Numbered from the stretch's first letter, positions 33,672 to 42,654 are shown. The stretch is 64,000 nt of DNA from Algoriphagus taiwanensis (GCF_036245645.1 NZ_BTPE01000011.1:1-64000); one strand, 5' to 3'. Translations and numbers: made by a program. The notes: generated by a model from the letters alone, not told the origin.

Positions 33672-35414
33672 TTAGATGTTTTTCTGTTTTAACTGTTCAA
33701 CGATGTAATCTGAGGTTCTCCAAGACAGGGCCAAGATGGTCCATGTTGGGTTTTTGTCTGCTTGAGATACGAAAGGTGCAGCATCTACCACAAAAACATT
33801 TTTGCAGTCGTGGGCTTGGCAGTTGGAGTTGAGCACGGAGGTTTTGGGGTTGTTACCCATTCTGGCAGTACCCACCTCGTGAATGATTCGTCCCGGTGCG
33901 GCTAGCCCGTACATGGTTTCAGGTCCAGGCTTTTTGCCCAAAAGGATAGCCCCGGCATTGGTCAGGATTTCTTCGAAGGTATCCTGCATGTGCTTGGCTT
34001 GCTTGATTTCCTGATCCGTCCACTTGTAGTGGAATCGAAGGACCGGGATTCCGTATTTGTCGACCACATTCGGATCGATTTCGCAGTAATTGCTATACTG
34101 AGGGATACTTTCTCCCCGACCGGACATTCCGAGCGTGGAGCCGTAAATTCTGCGGATATCTTTTTTCAATCCTTCACCATAGCCGCCGGCAGGACTTGGA
34201 TTGCCAAATTCATCCTTGAGGTATTTTCGCATCGTATCCATTCCATTTCCGGCACCATAAGCAGGCTGACCCATTCCTCCCCAATATTCAATATGGTAGC
34301 CGCGGGCAAAGTCCAGTTTCTTATTGTCCAGCCACCAAGGAGTGTACATGTGCATGCCTCCCACGCCGTCTTCGTTGTAGCGATCTCGGTCGATCAAATC
34401 CGGCATGATGCCCATCCGGTCTGCTCCGGTGGAGTCGTGCAAGTATCTTCCCAAGGCATCCGAATCTCCACCGATCCCGTTGGGATGGGATTTGGACTTG
34501 GAGTTCATCAGTATTCGGGAGGATTCGCAGGCGGAAGCTCCCAAGACCACTACCCGGGATTTGAGCTTGTACTCTTTCATATCGATTTTGGACACAAAAG
34601 ACACTCCTGTCGCCAATCCCTGATCGTTGGTAGTGACCTTACGCACCATGGAGTGGGTGTAGAGATCCACTTTTCCTTTTTTCATGGCAGGGTGGATCAA
34701 GCAGGTCCCGGCGGAGAAATCCGCATAGGCCTGACAGGCACGATTGCACTGATTGCAGAAAAAGCAAACTCCCCGTTCGTTATTGATCGGTCGGGTGAGC
34801 ATGGACAGACGTCCCGGAATCATCGGAATGGCTGCCTTGTCTGCTCCTTTTTTGATGAAAAGCTCATGTAGTCTTGGCTTGGGAGGAGGGAGGAAAAATC
34901 CATCCGGCTCGTTGTAAATGCCCTCTTTGGAGCCAAAAACCCCAATTAATTTATCTACTCTGTCGTAGTAAGGCTTCAGGTCATCATAGCCAATGGGCCA
35001 ATCATCTCCCATGCCGTCAATGCTGGCACGCTTGAAGTCATTGGGACCAAATCTCAAAGATATCCTTCCCCAGTGGTTGGTTCGTCCGCCGACCATTCGG
35101 GAGCGGAACCAGTCAAAGGAAGTCCCGTCCTTGCGGGTGTAGGGTTCTCCATCGATATCCCATCCTCCGATCGCCTGGTCAAAATCACCAAAAGGTCGGA
35201 TTCGAGTTCCGGCTCCTCTTCTAGGAGATTCCCAAGGTGGTCTCAACTGGGTCCGATCTTCCTCTTTTGCCGGATCGAAATCACCACCGGCCTCTACCAC
35301 CGCCACGGAAAGGCCAGCCTCGGAGAGGACTTTGGAGGCCATTCCTCCTCCTGCACCAGAACCGACGATGATCACATCGTAGCTGTCTGGGGTTTCTTTG
35401 ATTTGAAAGCTCAT
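33672..35414 (-). CDS. GMC-family FAD oxidoreductase with Cys-rich motif
   Basis: The 580-residue flavoprotein shows the FAD motif VIIVGSGAGGGMASKVL (14-30), GGRTNHWG at about 109-116, and the C-terminal HEVGTARMG and ADKNPTWTI segments holding the active-site His/Asn region. It has no signal peptide and is likely exported with the Tat-tagged subunit 3. Residues 217-227 (CFFCNQCNRAC) form a C-x2-C-x2-C-x3-C motif, with Cys238 close by, suggesting an iron-sulphur centre as in FAD glucose dehydrogenases that carry a 3Fe-4S cluster. The substrate is probably a sugar or polyol. The electron acceptor is not encoded nearby. Confidence 0.88.
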   Translation of the reverse strand: MSFQIKETPDSYDVIIVGSGAGGGMASKVLSEAGLSVAVVEAGGDFDPAKEEDRTQLRPPWESPRRGAGTRIRPFGDFDQAIGGWDIDGEPYTRKDGTSFDWFRSRMVGGRTNHWGRISLRFGPNDFKRASIDGMGDDWPIGYDDLKPYYDRVDKLIGVFGSKEGIYNEPDGFFLPPPKPRLHELFIKKGADKAAIPMIPGRLSMLTRPINNERGVCFFCNQCNRACQAYADFSAGTCLIHPAMKKGKVDLYTHSMVRKVTTNDQGLATGVSFVSKIDMKEYKLKSRVVVLGASACESSRILMNSKSKSHPNGIGGDSDALGRYLHDSTGADRMGIMPDLIDRDRYNEDGVGGMHMYTPWWLDNKKLDFARGYHIEYWGGMGQPAYGAGNGMDTMRKYLKDEFGNPSPAGGYGEGLKKDIRRIYGSTLGMSGRGESIPQYSNYCEIDPNVVDKYGIPVLRFHYKWTDQEIKQAKHMQDTFEEILTNAGAILLGKKPGPETMYGLAAPGRIIHEVGTARMGNNPKTSVLNSNCQAHDCKNVFVVDAAPFVSQADKNPTWTILALSWRTSDYIVEQLKQKNI

Positions 35415-35549
35415 TTTTAAAAATTTTAATGAAGTCGAAAATATAGAGTAAAATTTTCGTGAATGGAAGTCAATTTTTCCAATTTCGAAAATTACGTTTA
35501 AGGATAGGTTATTTCCTGTCTCGATTCAATTTAAAAAATCGTCTCAAAA

Positions 35550-35577
35550 AAATAGCCTCCAATTACAGAGGCTATTT
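35550..35577 (-). terminator. intrinsic terminator after the esterase gene
   Basis: AAATAGCCTC (35550-35559) and GAGGCTATTT (35568-35577) pair perfectly with an 8-base loop; seven T follow on the minus strand. Confidence 0.88.
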
Positions 35578-35582
35578 ATGGA

Positions 35583-36269
35583 TTAGATATTTTCTTCTAT
35601 AAAAGGCCAAACCGTCCCAAATACAATCTGATGACCTTCCTCGGTTGGGTGAATCCCATCCGGAAGATTAAGTTCAGGATTGCCGGCCACTCCTTCCAAA
35701 AGGAAAGGGATCAGTGTGACATTTTTCTCTTGTGCGACTGCAGGATAAATTTTCATGAATTCATCCGTGTACTCCTGCCCCATATTCGGTGGAATCTGCA
35801 TTCCTGCCAAGATGATTTTGGTGTCCGGATACTTGCTTCTGACTTTGTCAATGATGGCCAAAAGGTTTTTCTTGGTTTCGCTGAGTTGGATGCCTCGCAA
35901 TCCGTCATTTCCTCCCAATTCCAAGACGAAAATGTACGGCTCCTCTTCCAGAAACCAGTCCAATCGGCTCAAACCTCCCGCAGTGGTTTCCCCGCTAAGT
36001 CCCCCGTTGATGACTTTATAGTTTTTGCCCAGGCTGTCTATTCTCGCCTGTACCAAACCGGGAAAGGCATCCTCCGGGTCAATTCCATAGCCCGCAGTAA
36101 GACTGTTGCCAAAGAAAAGTATCACTTGGTCCTTTTCTTCCGGAATTTCCGCCGAAGTCTCTACCTGTTCTGCAGTTTGGGTTTCTGAGGTATTTCCTCC
36201 GCAGGAAAATAAAACCAAGGAAGTGGACAGGAACAGTAAAAAGGGGAGGACGGACTTTTGTATTTTCAT
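35583..36269 (-). CDS. TesA-like arylesterase/SGNH hydrolase lipoprotein
   Basis: The 228-residue protein has a lipoprotein signal (FLLFLSTSLVLFSC, Cys23) and an acidic linker, then the SGNH blocks: FFGNSLTAGYG with the nucleophile Ser, GGLSGETTAGG, LELGGNDGLRG with the Asn, and DGIHPTEEGH with the Asp-His pair. It fits the multifunctional acylhydrolase/lysophospholipase TesA group. It is divergent from the ABC pair at 36.5 kb; tesA lies beside ybbA-ybbP in E. coli too, so the association is old. It is anchored in an envelope membrane rather than free. Confidence 0.9.
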   Translation of the reverse strand: MKIQKSVLPFLLFLSTSLVLFSCGGNTSETQTAEQVETSAEIPEEKDQVILFFGNSLTAGYGIDPEDAFPGLVQARIDSLGKNYKVINGGLSGETTAGGLSRLDWFLEEEPYIFVLELGGNDGLRGIQLSETKKNLLAIIDKVRSKYPDTKIILAGMQIPPNMGQEYTDEFMKIYPAVAQEKNVTLIPFLLEGVAGNPELNLPDGIHPTEEGHQIVFGTVWPFIEENI

Positions 36270-36519
36270 TTTGTGAGTGATTTATCTTTAGAAAGGAATT
36301 CTGAGAAAAAGGTTCAGATTGCTTTCTTCAAAACCTGAAATTTTCCTTAAAAATAGCTTTTTCCTCGTTGGTCGAGCAAATCTCCCCGTCTGTCGAGTCC
36401 ACTTGGCCTATGCCGGGGAATTTTATTTTCTTTACATGGGTTGAAGTGTCAGGTTTTTATTTGGCTAACCAATTGGCCTCAACCGAGTTTCTTTTCTACT
36501 TATCGCCTATTTACATTCC
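36270..36519. other. divergent intergenic region tesA-like/ybbA-like
   Basis: This 250-base spacer must hold promoters for both directions. I see no convincing TTTG-N19-21-TAnnTTTG pair, no ORF and no strong hairpin; a CCAATTGG palindrome lies near 36468 about 50 bases before the ATPase start. Confidence 0.3.
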
Positions 36520-37197
36520 ATGAGCATATTAGCTATCCACAATCTTTCCAAGACCTACCAAAGCGGCAACCGCAAACTGACTGTCTTGGAAAATGTCAAT
36601 TTTGAAATTCAAGCCGGTGAGATGATCGCCATAGTCGGGCCCTCCGGAAGTGGTAAAACCACCCTTTTGGGGCTCTGTGCCGGGCTGGATTCCGGATCCA
36701 CCGGATCGGTAGTATTAAACGGGAAAGCCCTCGAAAACCTCAATGAAGATCAGCGAGCCGCAGTCCGCAATCAGGATGTGGGCTTTATTTTTCAAAACTT
36801 CCAGTTGCTCCCGACCTTGACTGCCCTGGAAAATGTGATGGTTCCCTTGGAATTGAAAAAAAGGAAAGATGCCCGACAAAAGGCCTTGGAGCTTCTGGAA
36901 AAAGTGGGTTTGAAGGACCGTGCCACGCATTATCCCACTCAGCTTTCCGGAGGAGAGCAGCAGCGGGTTTCTATCGCCCGGGCTTTTGCCAATGAGCCGA
37001 AAATTCTTTTCGCCGACGAACCCACCGGAAACTTGGATACCGAAACAGGCGAGATGATCGAGAAATTGATTTTTGACCTGAATAAGGAAAAAGGAACTAC
37101 GCTGGTTTTGGTGACACACGACTTGGACCTAGCTGCCAAAACCCAGCGAATCATCCATATCAAGGGAGGAAAAATACAGGAGGACGCCCATGCCTGA
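36520..37197 (+). CDS. ABC transporter ATP-binding protein, YbbA/LolD type
   Basis: The 225-residue ATPase has Walker A GPSGSGKTT (about 45-53), Q-loop in FIFQNFQLLPTLTALENV, signature LSGGEQQR, Walker B ILFADEPTGNLD and the H-loop VLVTHD. The sequence is of the MacB/LolD/YbbA subfamily, which works with FtsX-type permeases in mechanotransmission or lipid/lipoprotein handling rather than classical import. The permease gene overlaps its end by eight bases. The substrate is unknown. Confidence 0.93.
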   Translation: MSILAIHNLSKTYQSGNRKLTVLENVNFEIQAGEMIAIVGPSGSGKTTLLGLCAGLDSGSTGSVVLNGKALENLNEDQRAAVRNQDVGFIFQNFQLLPTLTALENVMVPLELKKRKDARQKALELLEKVGLKDRATHYPTQLSGGEQQRVSIARAFANEPKILFADEPTGNLDTETGEMIEKLIFDLNKEKGTTLVLVTHDLDLAAKTQRIIHIKGGKIQEDAHA

Positions 37198-39715
37198 TTT
37201 CAATTGGATTTTGAAAATGGCGATGCGGGATTTTCGGAAAAATCTCTCCCGCCTTCTGCTTTTCGTGTCCTCCATCGTGGTGGGGATCGCAGCATTGGTT
37301 GCGATTAGCAGTTTTGGAGAAAATCTGGTCAAAGACATAGATAATCAGGCCAAGGAGCTTTTGGGGGCGGATTTGGTGCTGGAAAATAATAAACCTCTAG
37401 GCGATCAGGCCTTGGATTCGGTAGCCGTACAGTTAGCCTCCGAGGTTAATTTTGCTTCCATGGTAGCTTTTCCTGCCAAAGATGCCAGTCGACTGACTCA
37501 GGTTCGGGCTTTGGAAGGGAATTTTCCTTTCTATGGAAAATTGGAAACCGTGCCCGTCGAAGGCGATGCTGATTTTAGAAGTGGAGGCAAAAAGGCCTTG
37601 GTAGAAAAGACCCTCATGGCGCAATTTGATGCGCAAGTTGGGGACTCAATCAAAGTCGGTGCGGTCATGTTTCAAATCGTCGGGGAACTCCAAAAAGTCC
37701 CCGGACAGACCGGAATTACTGCTACTGTGGCCCCCGCGGTGTACATTCCCCTGGCTTACTTGGAGGAAACAGGGCTGGTGCAATACGGAAGCCGGGTAGA
37801 ATACAATCGATATCTCCAGTTTACTCCGGGGACAGATGTGGAAGAACTGATCAAACCCTACGAGAACCAATGGGAGATCGATCGAGTAGATGCCGACACC
37901 GTGGAGGACAGAAAAAGATCCACCGGCCGTTCGTTTGGCAACTTGTCCAACTTCCTGAGCTTGGTAGCCTTTATTGCTTTGCTTTTGGGTTGTGTGGGTG
38001 TGGCTTCGGCTGTCAATGTTTTTGTCAAAGAGAAATTGGCATCTGTGGCAGTACTCCGTTGTTTGGGAGTAGCGTCTCGGGATGTGTTATTGATTTACCT
38101 GGTCGAAATCTTGGTCATGGGGCTTTTTGGAGCCCTGATCGGATCGATTTTGGGCACCTTGCTTCAGTTTGTCCTTCCTGCGGTATTTGCAGATTTCCTT
38201 CCTGTGGAAGTTACGGTGGGAATTTCATGGATGTCGGTAGGTTTTGGATTGGTGACCGGTCTTTTGGTCAGCGTTCTTTTTGCTTTGCTACCGCTTTTGA
38301 AAGTGCGGAATGTCTCTCCAATGGCCACTCTGAGACCAGAGACGGCAGATTCCACCTTGCTGAGGGATCCTGCCCGCTGGGCGGTAGTTCTTGGGATTCT
38401 ACTCTTTATCTTCGGTTTTAGCTTTTACCTCTTGAAGCAAGTAGCCTGGGCTATTGGCTTTACTGCGTTTGTTTTGGTTGCTTTTGGAGCGCTTTGGGGA
38501 GTGGGAAAAATGATCATGTGGGCAGTGAGACGGTTTTTGCCGATTACCCTTAGCTATCCTTGGAGACAGGCTTTGGCTAATTTGTACCGACCCAATAACC
38601 AGACGATTTCCCTGATTGCCACCATCGGATTGGGAACGGCAATGATCAGCACGCTCTTTTTCCTCCAAAACCAATTACTGGAGGAGGCCAAGTTTGCCGA
38701 TAAGGAAGATCAGCCTAACATGCTGATGTTTGACATTCAAACTCCTCAACTCTCGGATGTCAAGTCCAAAGTCACCGACAGAAAGATGCGAATCATTCAG
38801 GAGGTGCCCATCGTGACCATGCAGCTCAATGAGATCAACGGGATTGACAAAAAAGAAAATGAGGAGCTTCCGGATGAGGAAAACTACAGCAGATGGCTTT
38901 ACAATCGGGAGTTTCGAGTGACTTACAGGGATACTTTGATTTCTTCAGAAACTCTGACTTCCGGAGAATTGATTCCATTGGGGGCCAAAGGAGACAGTGT
39001 TTTTGTTTCTTTAGAAAAAGGATTTGGTGAAGGAAATGGGATGAAAATCGGAGATGAGTTGATTTTCAATGTGCAGGGTCGTCCGATCAAAACGTACATT
39101 GGCAGCTTCCGGGACGTCAAGTTCAATCAGGTATCGACCAATTTCTTGGTGCTTTTCCCAAGCGGTGTTTTAGAACAGGCTCCGAAATTTCATGTGATTA
39201 TCACCAAAACTCAAAACGACCGTCAGGCGGCCGATGTGCAGTCGGAAATCGTGCGTGAGTTTCCGAATATTTCCATTATCAATCTCGGAACCATCGTGGA
39301 GACGCTGGAAGATATTTTGGGAAAAATCAGCTTTGTGATCCAGTTTATGGCCTTTTTCTCTATTGCTACAGGGATTTTGGTTTTGATAAGTTCGCTGATC
39401 ATCAGTAAGTATCAACGGATGCGAGAAAGTATTTTGCTCCGTACGCTTGGGGCAAGTTCCGCAATTGTAAGGATAATCAACACGCTGGAATACTTCTTCT
39501 TGGGTAGTTTGGCTTCCTTGTCAGGCATTTTACTTTCATTCATGGCCACTTTCCTTTTGGGAGAGTTTGTTTTTGAAATGAATTTCTCATTGGCTTGGAA
39601 AGAAGGGTTGATCATCTATCTGGCCATTACCGGGCTTACTATTGTCTTGGGCTGGCTGAACGGAAGAAGAATCATCAATCAGCCTCCGATGGAGATTTTG
39701 AGAGGGAATGGATAA
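37190..39715 (+). CDS. FtsX-like ABC permease, YbbP type
   Basis: The 841-residue permease has one N-terminal membrane helix, a large periplasmic domain (about 45-265), three helices of the first FtsX domain (about 270-390), two linker helices, a second periplasmic region (about 500-710) and a final three-helix FtsX domain (about 715-835). This 10-helix double-FtsX layout is that of YbbP. Starting inside the ATPase gene, it is translationally coupled to it. Together with the divergent TesA-like enzyme it suggests extraction of a lipid or lipid-like substrate, an inference from synteny. Confidence 0.9.
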   Translation: MPDFNWILKMAMRDFRKNLSRLLLFVSSIVVGIAALVAISSFGENLVKDIDNQAKELLGADLVLENNKPLGDQALDSVAVQLASEVNFASMVAFPAKDASRLTQVRALEGNFPFYGKLETVPVEGDADFRSGGKKALVEKTLMAQFDAQVGDSIKVGAVMFQIVGELQKVPGQTGITATVAPAVYIPLAYLEETGLVQYGSRVEYNRYLQFTPGTDVEELIKPYENQWEIDRVDADTVEDRKRSTGRSFGNLSNFLSLVAFIALLLGCVGVASAVNVFVKEKLASVAVLRCLGVASRDVLLIYLVEILVMGLFGALIGSILGTLLQFVLPAVFADFLPVEVTVGISWMSVGFGLVTGLLVSVLFALLPLLKVRNVSPMATLRPETADSTLLRDPARWAVVLGILLFIFGFSFYLLKQVAWAIGFTAFVLVAFGALWGVGKMIMWAVRRFLPITLSYPWRQALANLYRPNNQTISLIATIGLGTAMISTLFFLQNQLLEEAKFADKEDQPNMLMFDIQTPQLSDVKSKVTDRKMRIIQEVPIVTMQLNEINGIDKKENEELPDEENYSRWLYNREFRVTYRDTLISSETLTSGELIPLGAKGDSVFVSLEKGFGEGNGMKIGDELIFNVQGRPIKTYIGSFRDVKFNQVSTNFLVLFPSGVLEQAPKFHVIITKTQNDRQAADVQSEIVREFPNISIINLGTIVETLEDILGKISFVIQFMAFFSIATGILVLISSLIISKYQRMRESILLRTLGASSAIVRIINTLEYFFLGSLASLSGILLSFMATFLLGEFVFEMNFSLAWKEGLIIYLAITGLTIVLGWLNGRRIINQPPMEILRGNG

Positions 39716-39738
39716 GATCTGAACCCAAAAAATAGATT

Positions 39739-39772
39739 GAGCCTCTGGAAACGGAGGCTCTTTCGTTTTTTT
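39739..39772 (+). terminator. intrinsic terminator after the permease
   Basis: GAGCCTC (39739-39745) pairs with GAGGCTC (39754-39760) across an 8-base loop, followed by TTTCGTTTTTTT. Confidence 0.8.
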
Positions 39773-39837
39773 CGAAAATAAGATCAGGCTGGTTTTTTTT
39801 GAATTTGTGTTTATCTTCCCAAATCAATGCTAAGCCC

Positions 39838-40719
39838 ATGAAAACCAAGTTGTCAGAAAGTGAAAAAGCTCCCCTACATTCGATTGAGGATTGGGAAGAT
39901 GACCTGTTGATTCGCTATCCCGAGCCTAAATCCAAACAAGAAAAAGCAAAAGAGGATTACCGAAACTACCACGATTCGGAGCGCGTGAATACCGTCAGGG
40001 AATTTTACCGGCTCAACCATACCTATCAGACTTATGATTTTGTAGTCGAAAAGGAAAGAGAGTTTCTCAAATTTGAGAAAAAGGAAATGCCTTTCTGGGA
40101 TGCTGTAGATTATCTGAATACGCTGGTAGATGACTCTGACCCTGATACCAATTTGGATCAATTGCAGCATTTGTTACAGACTTCGGAGGCTATTCGGGCA
40201 GATGGTCATCCCGATTGGTTTGTTTTGACCGGATTCATTCATGATTTGGGAAAAGTACTCTGCCTCTTTGGAGAGCCTCAGTGGGCGGTGGTAGGGGATA
40301 CCTTTCCTGTTGGGTGTCAGCATTCAGACCGGATTGTGTATCCCGAATTTTTTTCGCTTAATCCCGATTCTGAAGATGAGCGATTCAATACCAAATATGG
40401 TGTGTATTCCCATCACTGTGGATTAGATCAGGTGAAGATGTCATGGGGGCATGATGAGTATTTGTATCAGATGTTTAAAGACTACCTACCCGAACCCGCC
40501 CTGTACATGATTCGCTATCATTCATTTTATGCGCAGCACAGAGAGAATGCATATGATCATCTTCTCAATGTTCATGATCGGGAGATGTTCAAGTGGGTGG
40601 ACAAGTTTAATCCTTATGACCTTTATTCCAAGGTGCCTGTTCCACCTGATTCCAAGGCGCTAAGGCCGTATTATGAGGATTTGGTAGCCAAGTATTTGCC
40701 TTCAGTCCTGAAGTTTTGA
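39838..40719 (+). CDS. myo-inositol oxygenase
   Basis: The 293-residue protein matches the mainly eukaryotic MIOX family, which uses a di-iron centre and oxygen to turn myo-inositol into D-glucuronate. Visible blocks are FYRLNHTYQTYDFV, LNTLVDDSDPDTNLDQLQHLLQTSE, HPDWFVLTGFIHDLGKVL with metal-binding His-Asp, GVYSHHCGLDQVKMSWGHDEY, and MIRYHSFY. All expected His and Asp ligands seem present. ATG 39838 is chosen because the longer TTG start adds no family sequence. A sodium symporter gene follows, plausibly its substrate importer. Confidence 0.92.
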   Translation: MKTKLSESEKAPLHSIEDWEDDLLIRYPEPKSKQEKAKEDYRNYHDSERVNTVREFYRLNHTYQTYDFVVEKEREFLKFEKKEMPFWDAVDYLNTLVDDSDPDTNLDQLQHLLQTSEAIRADGHPDWFVLTGFIHDLGKVLCLFGEPQWAVVGDTFPVGCQHSDRIVYPEFFSLNPDSEDERFNTKYGVYSHHCGLDQVKMSWGHDEYLYQMFKDYLPEPALYMIRYHSFYAQHRENAYDHLLNVHDREMFKWVDKFNPYDLYSKVPVPPDSKALRPYYEDLVAKYLPSVLKF

Positions 40720-40742
40720 ATAGTTATAGAAAATAGTCATGG

Positions 40743-40770
40743 GGGGATGAGGAAATCATCCCCTTTGTAT
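40743..40770 (+). terminator. hairpin between MIOX and symporter genes
   Basis: GGGGATGA (40743-40750) and TCATCCCC (40756-40763) form an 8 bp stem with a 5-base loop followed by TTTGTATTTG. It could end most MIOX transcripts or only attenuate read-through into the symporter gene. Confidence 0.55.
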
Positions 40771-40803
40771 TTGTCTGGCTCTAAAGCAATGTTCCCCTAA
40801 TCT

Positions 40804-42375
40804 ATGTTGACCGTTTTATCCTTTTTGGGCTTCACTTTCTTGGTAGCTTTTTTCTCTTGGTACAAACTCAGAAAGGAAAACCTAAAGTCCCGAGACGGAT
40901 ATTTTTTGGGTGGCCGAAGTCTGACAGGTGGGATCATTGCGGGTTCCATGATTCTGACCAATATTTCCACAGAGCACCTTATCGGGATGAATGGATCCGC
41001 CTATAAGAATGGCATGATCATCATTGCCTGGGAGGTGACCTCTGCCATAGCCTTGGTCATTGCTGCACTTTATTTTTTACCCATCTATCTCAAAATGGGC
41101 TTGGCGACCATTCCCCAGTACCTTGCTTATCGCTACGATGAGACTACCAAGACCCTAGTGTCTATTTTACTGATGCTCTCCTTCGTTTTTACCTTACTTC
41201 CCATCGTGCTTTACACCGGAGCCATCAATCTGGAGAGTCTTTTTACTATTTCTGAAGTTTTTCGAGTTAGTCAATCTCAGGGTATTTGGATTTCGGTTTT
41301 GGCAATCGGAGGGATAGGTTCAGTTTACGCGATTTTTGGAGGATTAAAAGCTGTCGCTTATTCGGACACCCTAAACGCGATCGGCTTGGTCGTAGGAGGT
41401 TTGGCTGTTCCATTTTTTGCTCTTTGGGAAATCGGAGATGGGAATTTGGGTCTGGGAATAACAAAAGTGTATGAAGCCGTTCCTGAAAAATTTTATGTAA
41501 TAGGCTCAAAGGATTCTGTTTTGCCTTTCAGCACGCTTTTTACCGGGTTGATGATTAATCAGCTTTATTTCTGGGGAATGAACCAAACGATCATTCAGCG
41601 GGCTTTGGGGGCAAAAAACATGGCTGAGGCGCAGAAAGGGCTTTTGTACACCGGAATATTCAAAATTTTGATCCCTTTGATCATCGTTTTGCCGGGAGTC
41701 ATTGCCTTTTACTATTTCGGGGAGGACTATTTTGGGGAACAGGATATGATTTACCCCATTTTGGTGAAAAAAGTATTGCCTGCAGGTCTTATCGGATTTT
41801 TCGCTGCGGTGGTATTGGGGGCAGTGTTGAGTACGTTCAATTCGGTTTTGAATTCTGCTTCGACCATTTTCAGTTTGGATATATACAAAAAGGTTATTCG
41901 ACCCAGTTCATCGGAGCTTCAGCTGGTCAGGGTGGGGAAATTTGTTTCCTTGATTTTAGCGATTACCTCGATTTTAATTGCACCCATGGTAGCTAATGCA
42001 CCCGAGGGGCTTTATCAGCTCATGCAGCAGTTAAATGGAATCTTTTTTATCCCCATTGCCTCGGTTCTATTGGCTGGATTTTTCTGGCCAAAGATCTCTG
42101 CTGCCGGTGCAAAAGCAGGTTTGGTAGTGGGGATGTCCTTTTACCTGGCCACCACTTTTATTCTTCAGCTAGATATTCATTTTGTCCATGTCTGGGGAAT
42201 TGAGTTTTTACTCAATCTGCTGGTGATGTATCTGGTAAGTTTGAAATACCCTTCAAAAAAGATGGTCCAATTTACCTCGGGACCGCTTAGTCTTCAAAGC
42301 TGGAGATACGCTAAACCCCTTTCCATCCTTCTTTGTGTGGTGACGGTGTTGATTTATTGGTTTTTGGGGAGGTAA
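40804..42375 (+). CDS. sodium:solute symporter, SSS family
   Basis: The 523-residue membrane protein has about 13-14 helices and SSS-family blocks: FLGGRSLTGGIIAGSMILTN near the start, AIFGGLKAVAYSDTLNAIGLVVGG, and FFAAVVLGAVLSTFNSVLNSASTIFSLDIYKK. These fit SGLT-like transporters for sugars or myo-inositol. Its position just after myo-inositol oxygenase makes inositol a likely substrate, though sequence alone does not prove it. A strong hairpin follows. Confidence 0.92.
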   Translation: MLTVLSFLGFTFLVAFFSWYKLRKENLKSRDGYFLGGRSLTGGIIAGSMILTNISTEHLIGMNGSAYKNGMIIIAWEVTSAIALVIAALYFLPIYLKMGLATIPQYLAYRYDETTKTLVSILLMLSFVFTLLPIVLYTGAINLESLFTISEVFRVSQSQGIWISVLAIGGIGSVYAIFGGLKAVAYSDTLNAIGLVVGGLAVPFFALWEIGDGNLGLGITKVYEAVPEKFYVIGSKDSVLPFSTLFTGLMINQLYFWGMNQTIIQRALGAKNMAEAQKGLLYTGIFKILIPLIIVLPGVIAFYYFGEDYFGEQDMIYPILVKKVLPAGLIGFFAAVVLGAVLSTFNSVLNSASTIFSLDIYKKVIRPSSSELQLVRVGKFVSLILAITSILIAPMVANAPEGLYQLMQQLNGIFFIPIASVLLAGFFWPKISAAGAKAGLVVGMSFYLATTFILQLDIHFVHVWGIEFLLNLLVMYLVSLKYPSKKMVQFTSGPLSLQSWRYAKPLSILLCVVTVLIYWFLGR

Positions 42376-42411
42376 GAGAGGGTGAAAAATGAAACTCCCT
42401 TTAAAACTATT

Positions 42412-42456
42412 AACCATGCAAATTGAAAGTTTAACTTTCAATTTGCATGGTTTTTA
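42412..42456 (+). terminator. 19 bp perfect hairpin after the symporter
   Basis: AACCATGCAAATTGAAAGT (42412-42430) and its exact complement (42434-42452) flank a 3-base loop, followed by TTTATTTG. The stem is longer than usual for a terminator but the position, 37 bases past the stop, fits one. Confidence 0.75.
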
Positions 42457-42535
42457 TTTGATCGAGTGCAAATTAAAAAATAGAGGACAAGATTTTTTCC
42501 GCTAGACTTCATTTTAGATAGTCTCTTTTGGGTGA

Positions 42536-42586
42536 AAAAATCTGTTGAAATCCGTATTTTTTTTCTGTGTAAATCTGTGGGAAAGA
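42536..42586. repeat. diverged copy of the TCTGTG-type intergenic repeat
   Basis: This stretch (AATCTGTTGAAATCCG, a T run, then CTGTGTAAATCTGTGGGAAAG) follows the same order as the right half of the repeat at 10408-10516 and shares its last 12 bases exactly. It is in the same orientation, in non-coding DNA. Confidence 0.45.
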
Positions 42587-42602
42587 TTTAAAACAGTAGA
42601 AA

Positions 42603-42654
42603 CAAAAAAAGCCCGCATAACTGCGAGCTTTGTCAATGTACCCAGGGCCGGAGT
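42603..42654 (-). repeat. tRNA-Leu 3'-end and terminator duplicate (remnant)
   Basis: These 52 bases repeat 42709-42760 with three mismatches, 106 bases away in the same direction. They include the tRNA terminator hairpin, the acceptor 3' strand and the T-arm 3' strand of tRNA-Leu, but the rest of the tRNA is absent. Beyond GGAGT the sequence switches to a nested palindrome (42647-42699). Confidence 0.8.
42608..42631 (-). terminator. terminator hairpin of the tRNA remnant
   Basis: AAAGCCCGCA pairs with TGCGAGCTTT as in the intact tRNA-Leu terminator 106 bases away; the minus strand then has seven T. Confidence 0.65.

Noticed and set aside
33990..34871. 293-codon frame opposite the GMC oxidoreductase
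   Set aside because: Antisense shadow of a conserved flavoprotein with clear motifs.
42253..42441. 62-codon minus-strand frame over the symporter end
   Set aside because: Its start lies inside the 19 bp hairpin and it overlaps coding sequence; no features.
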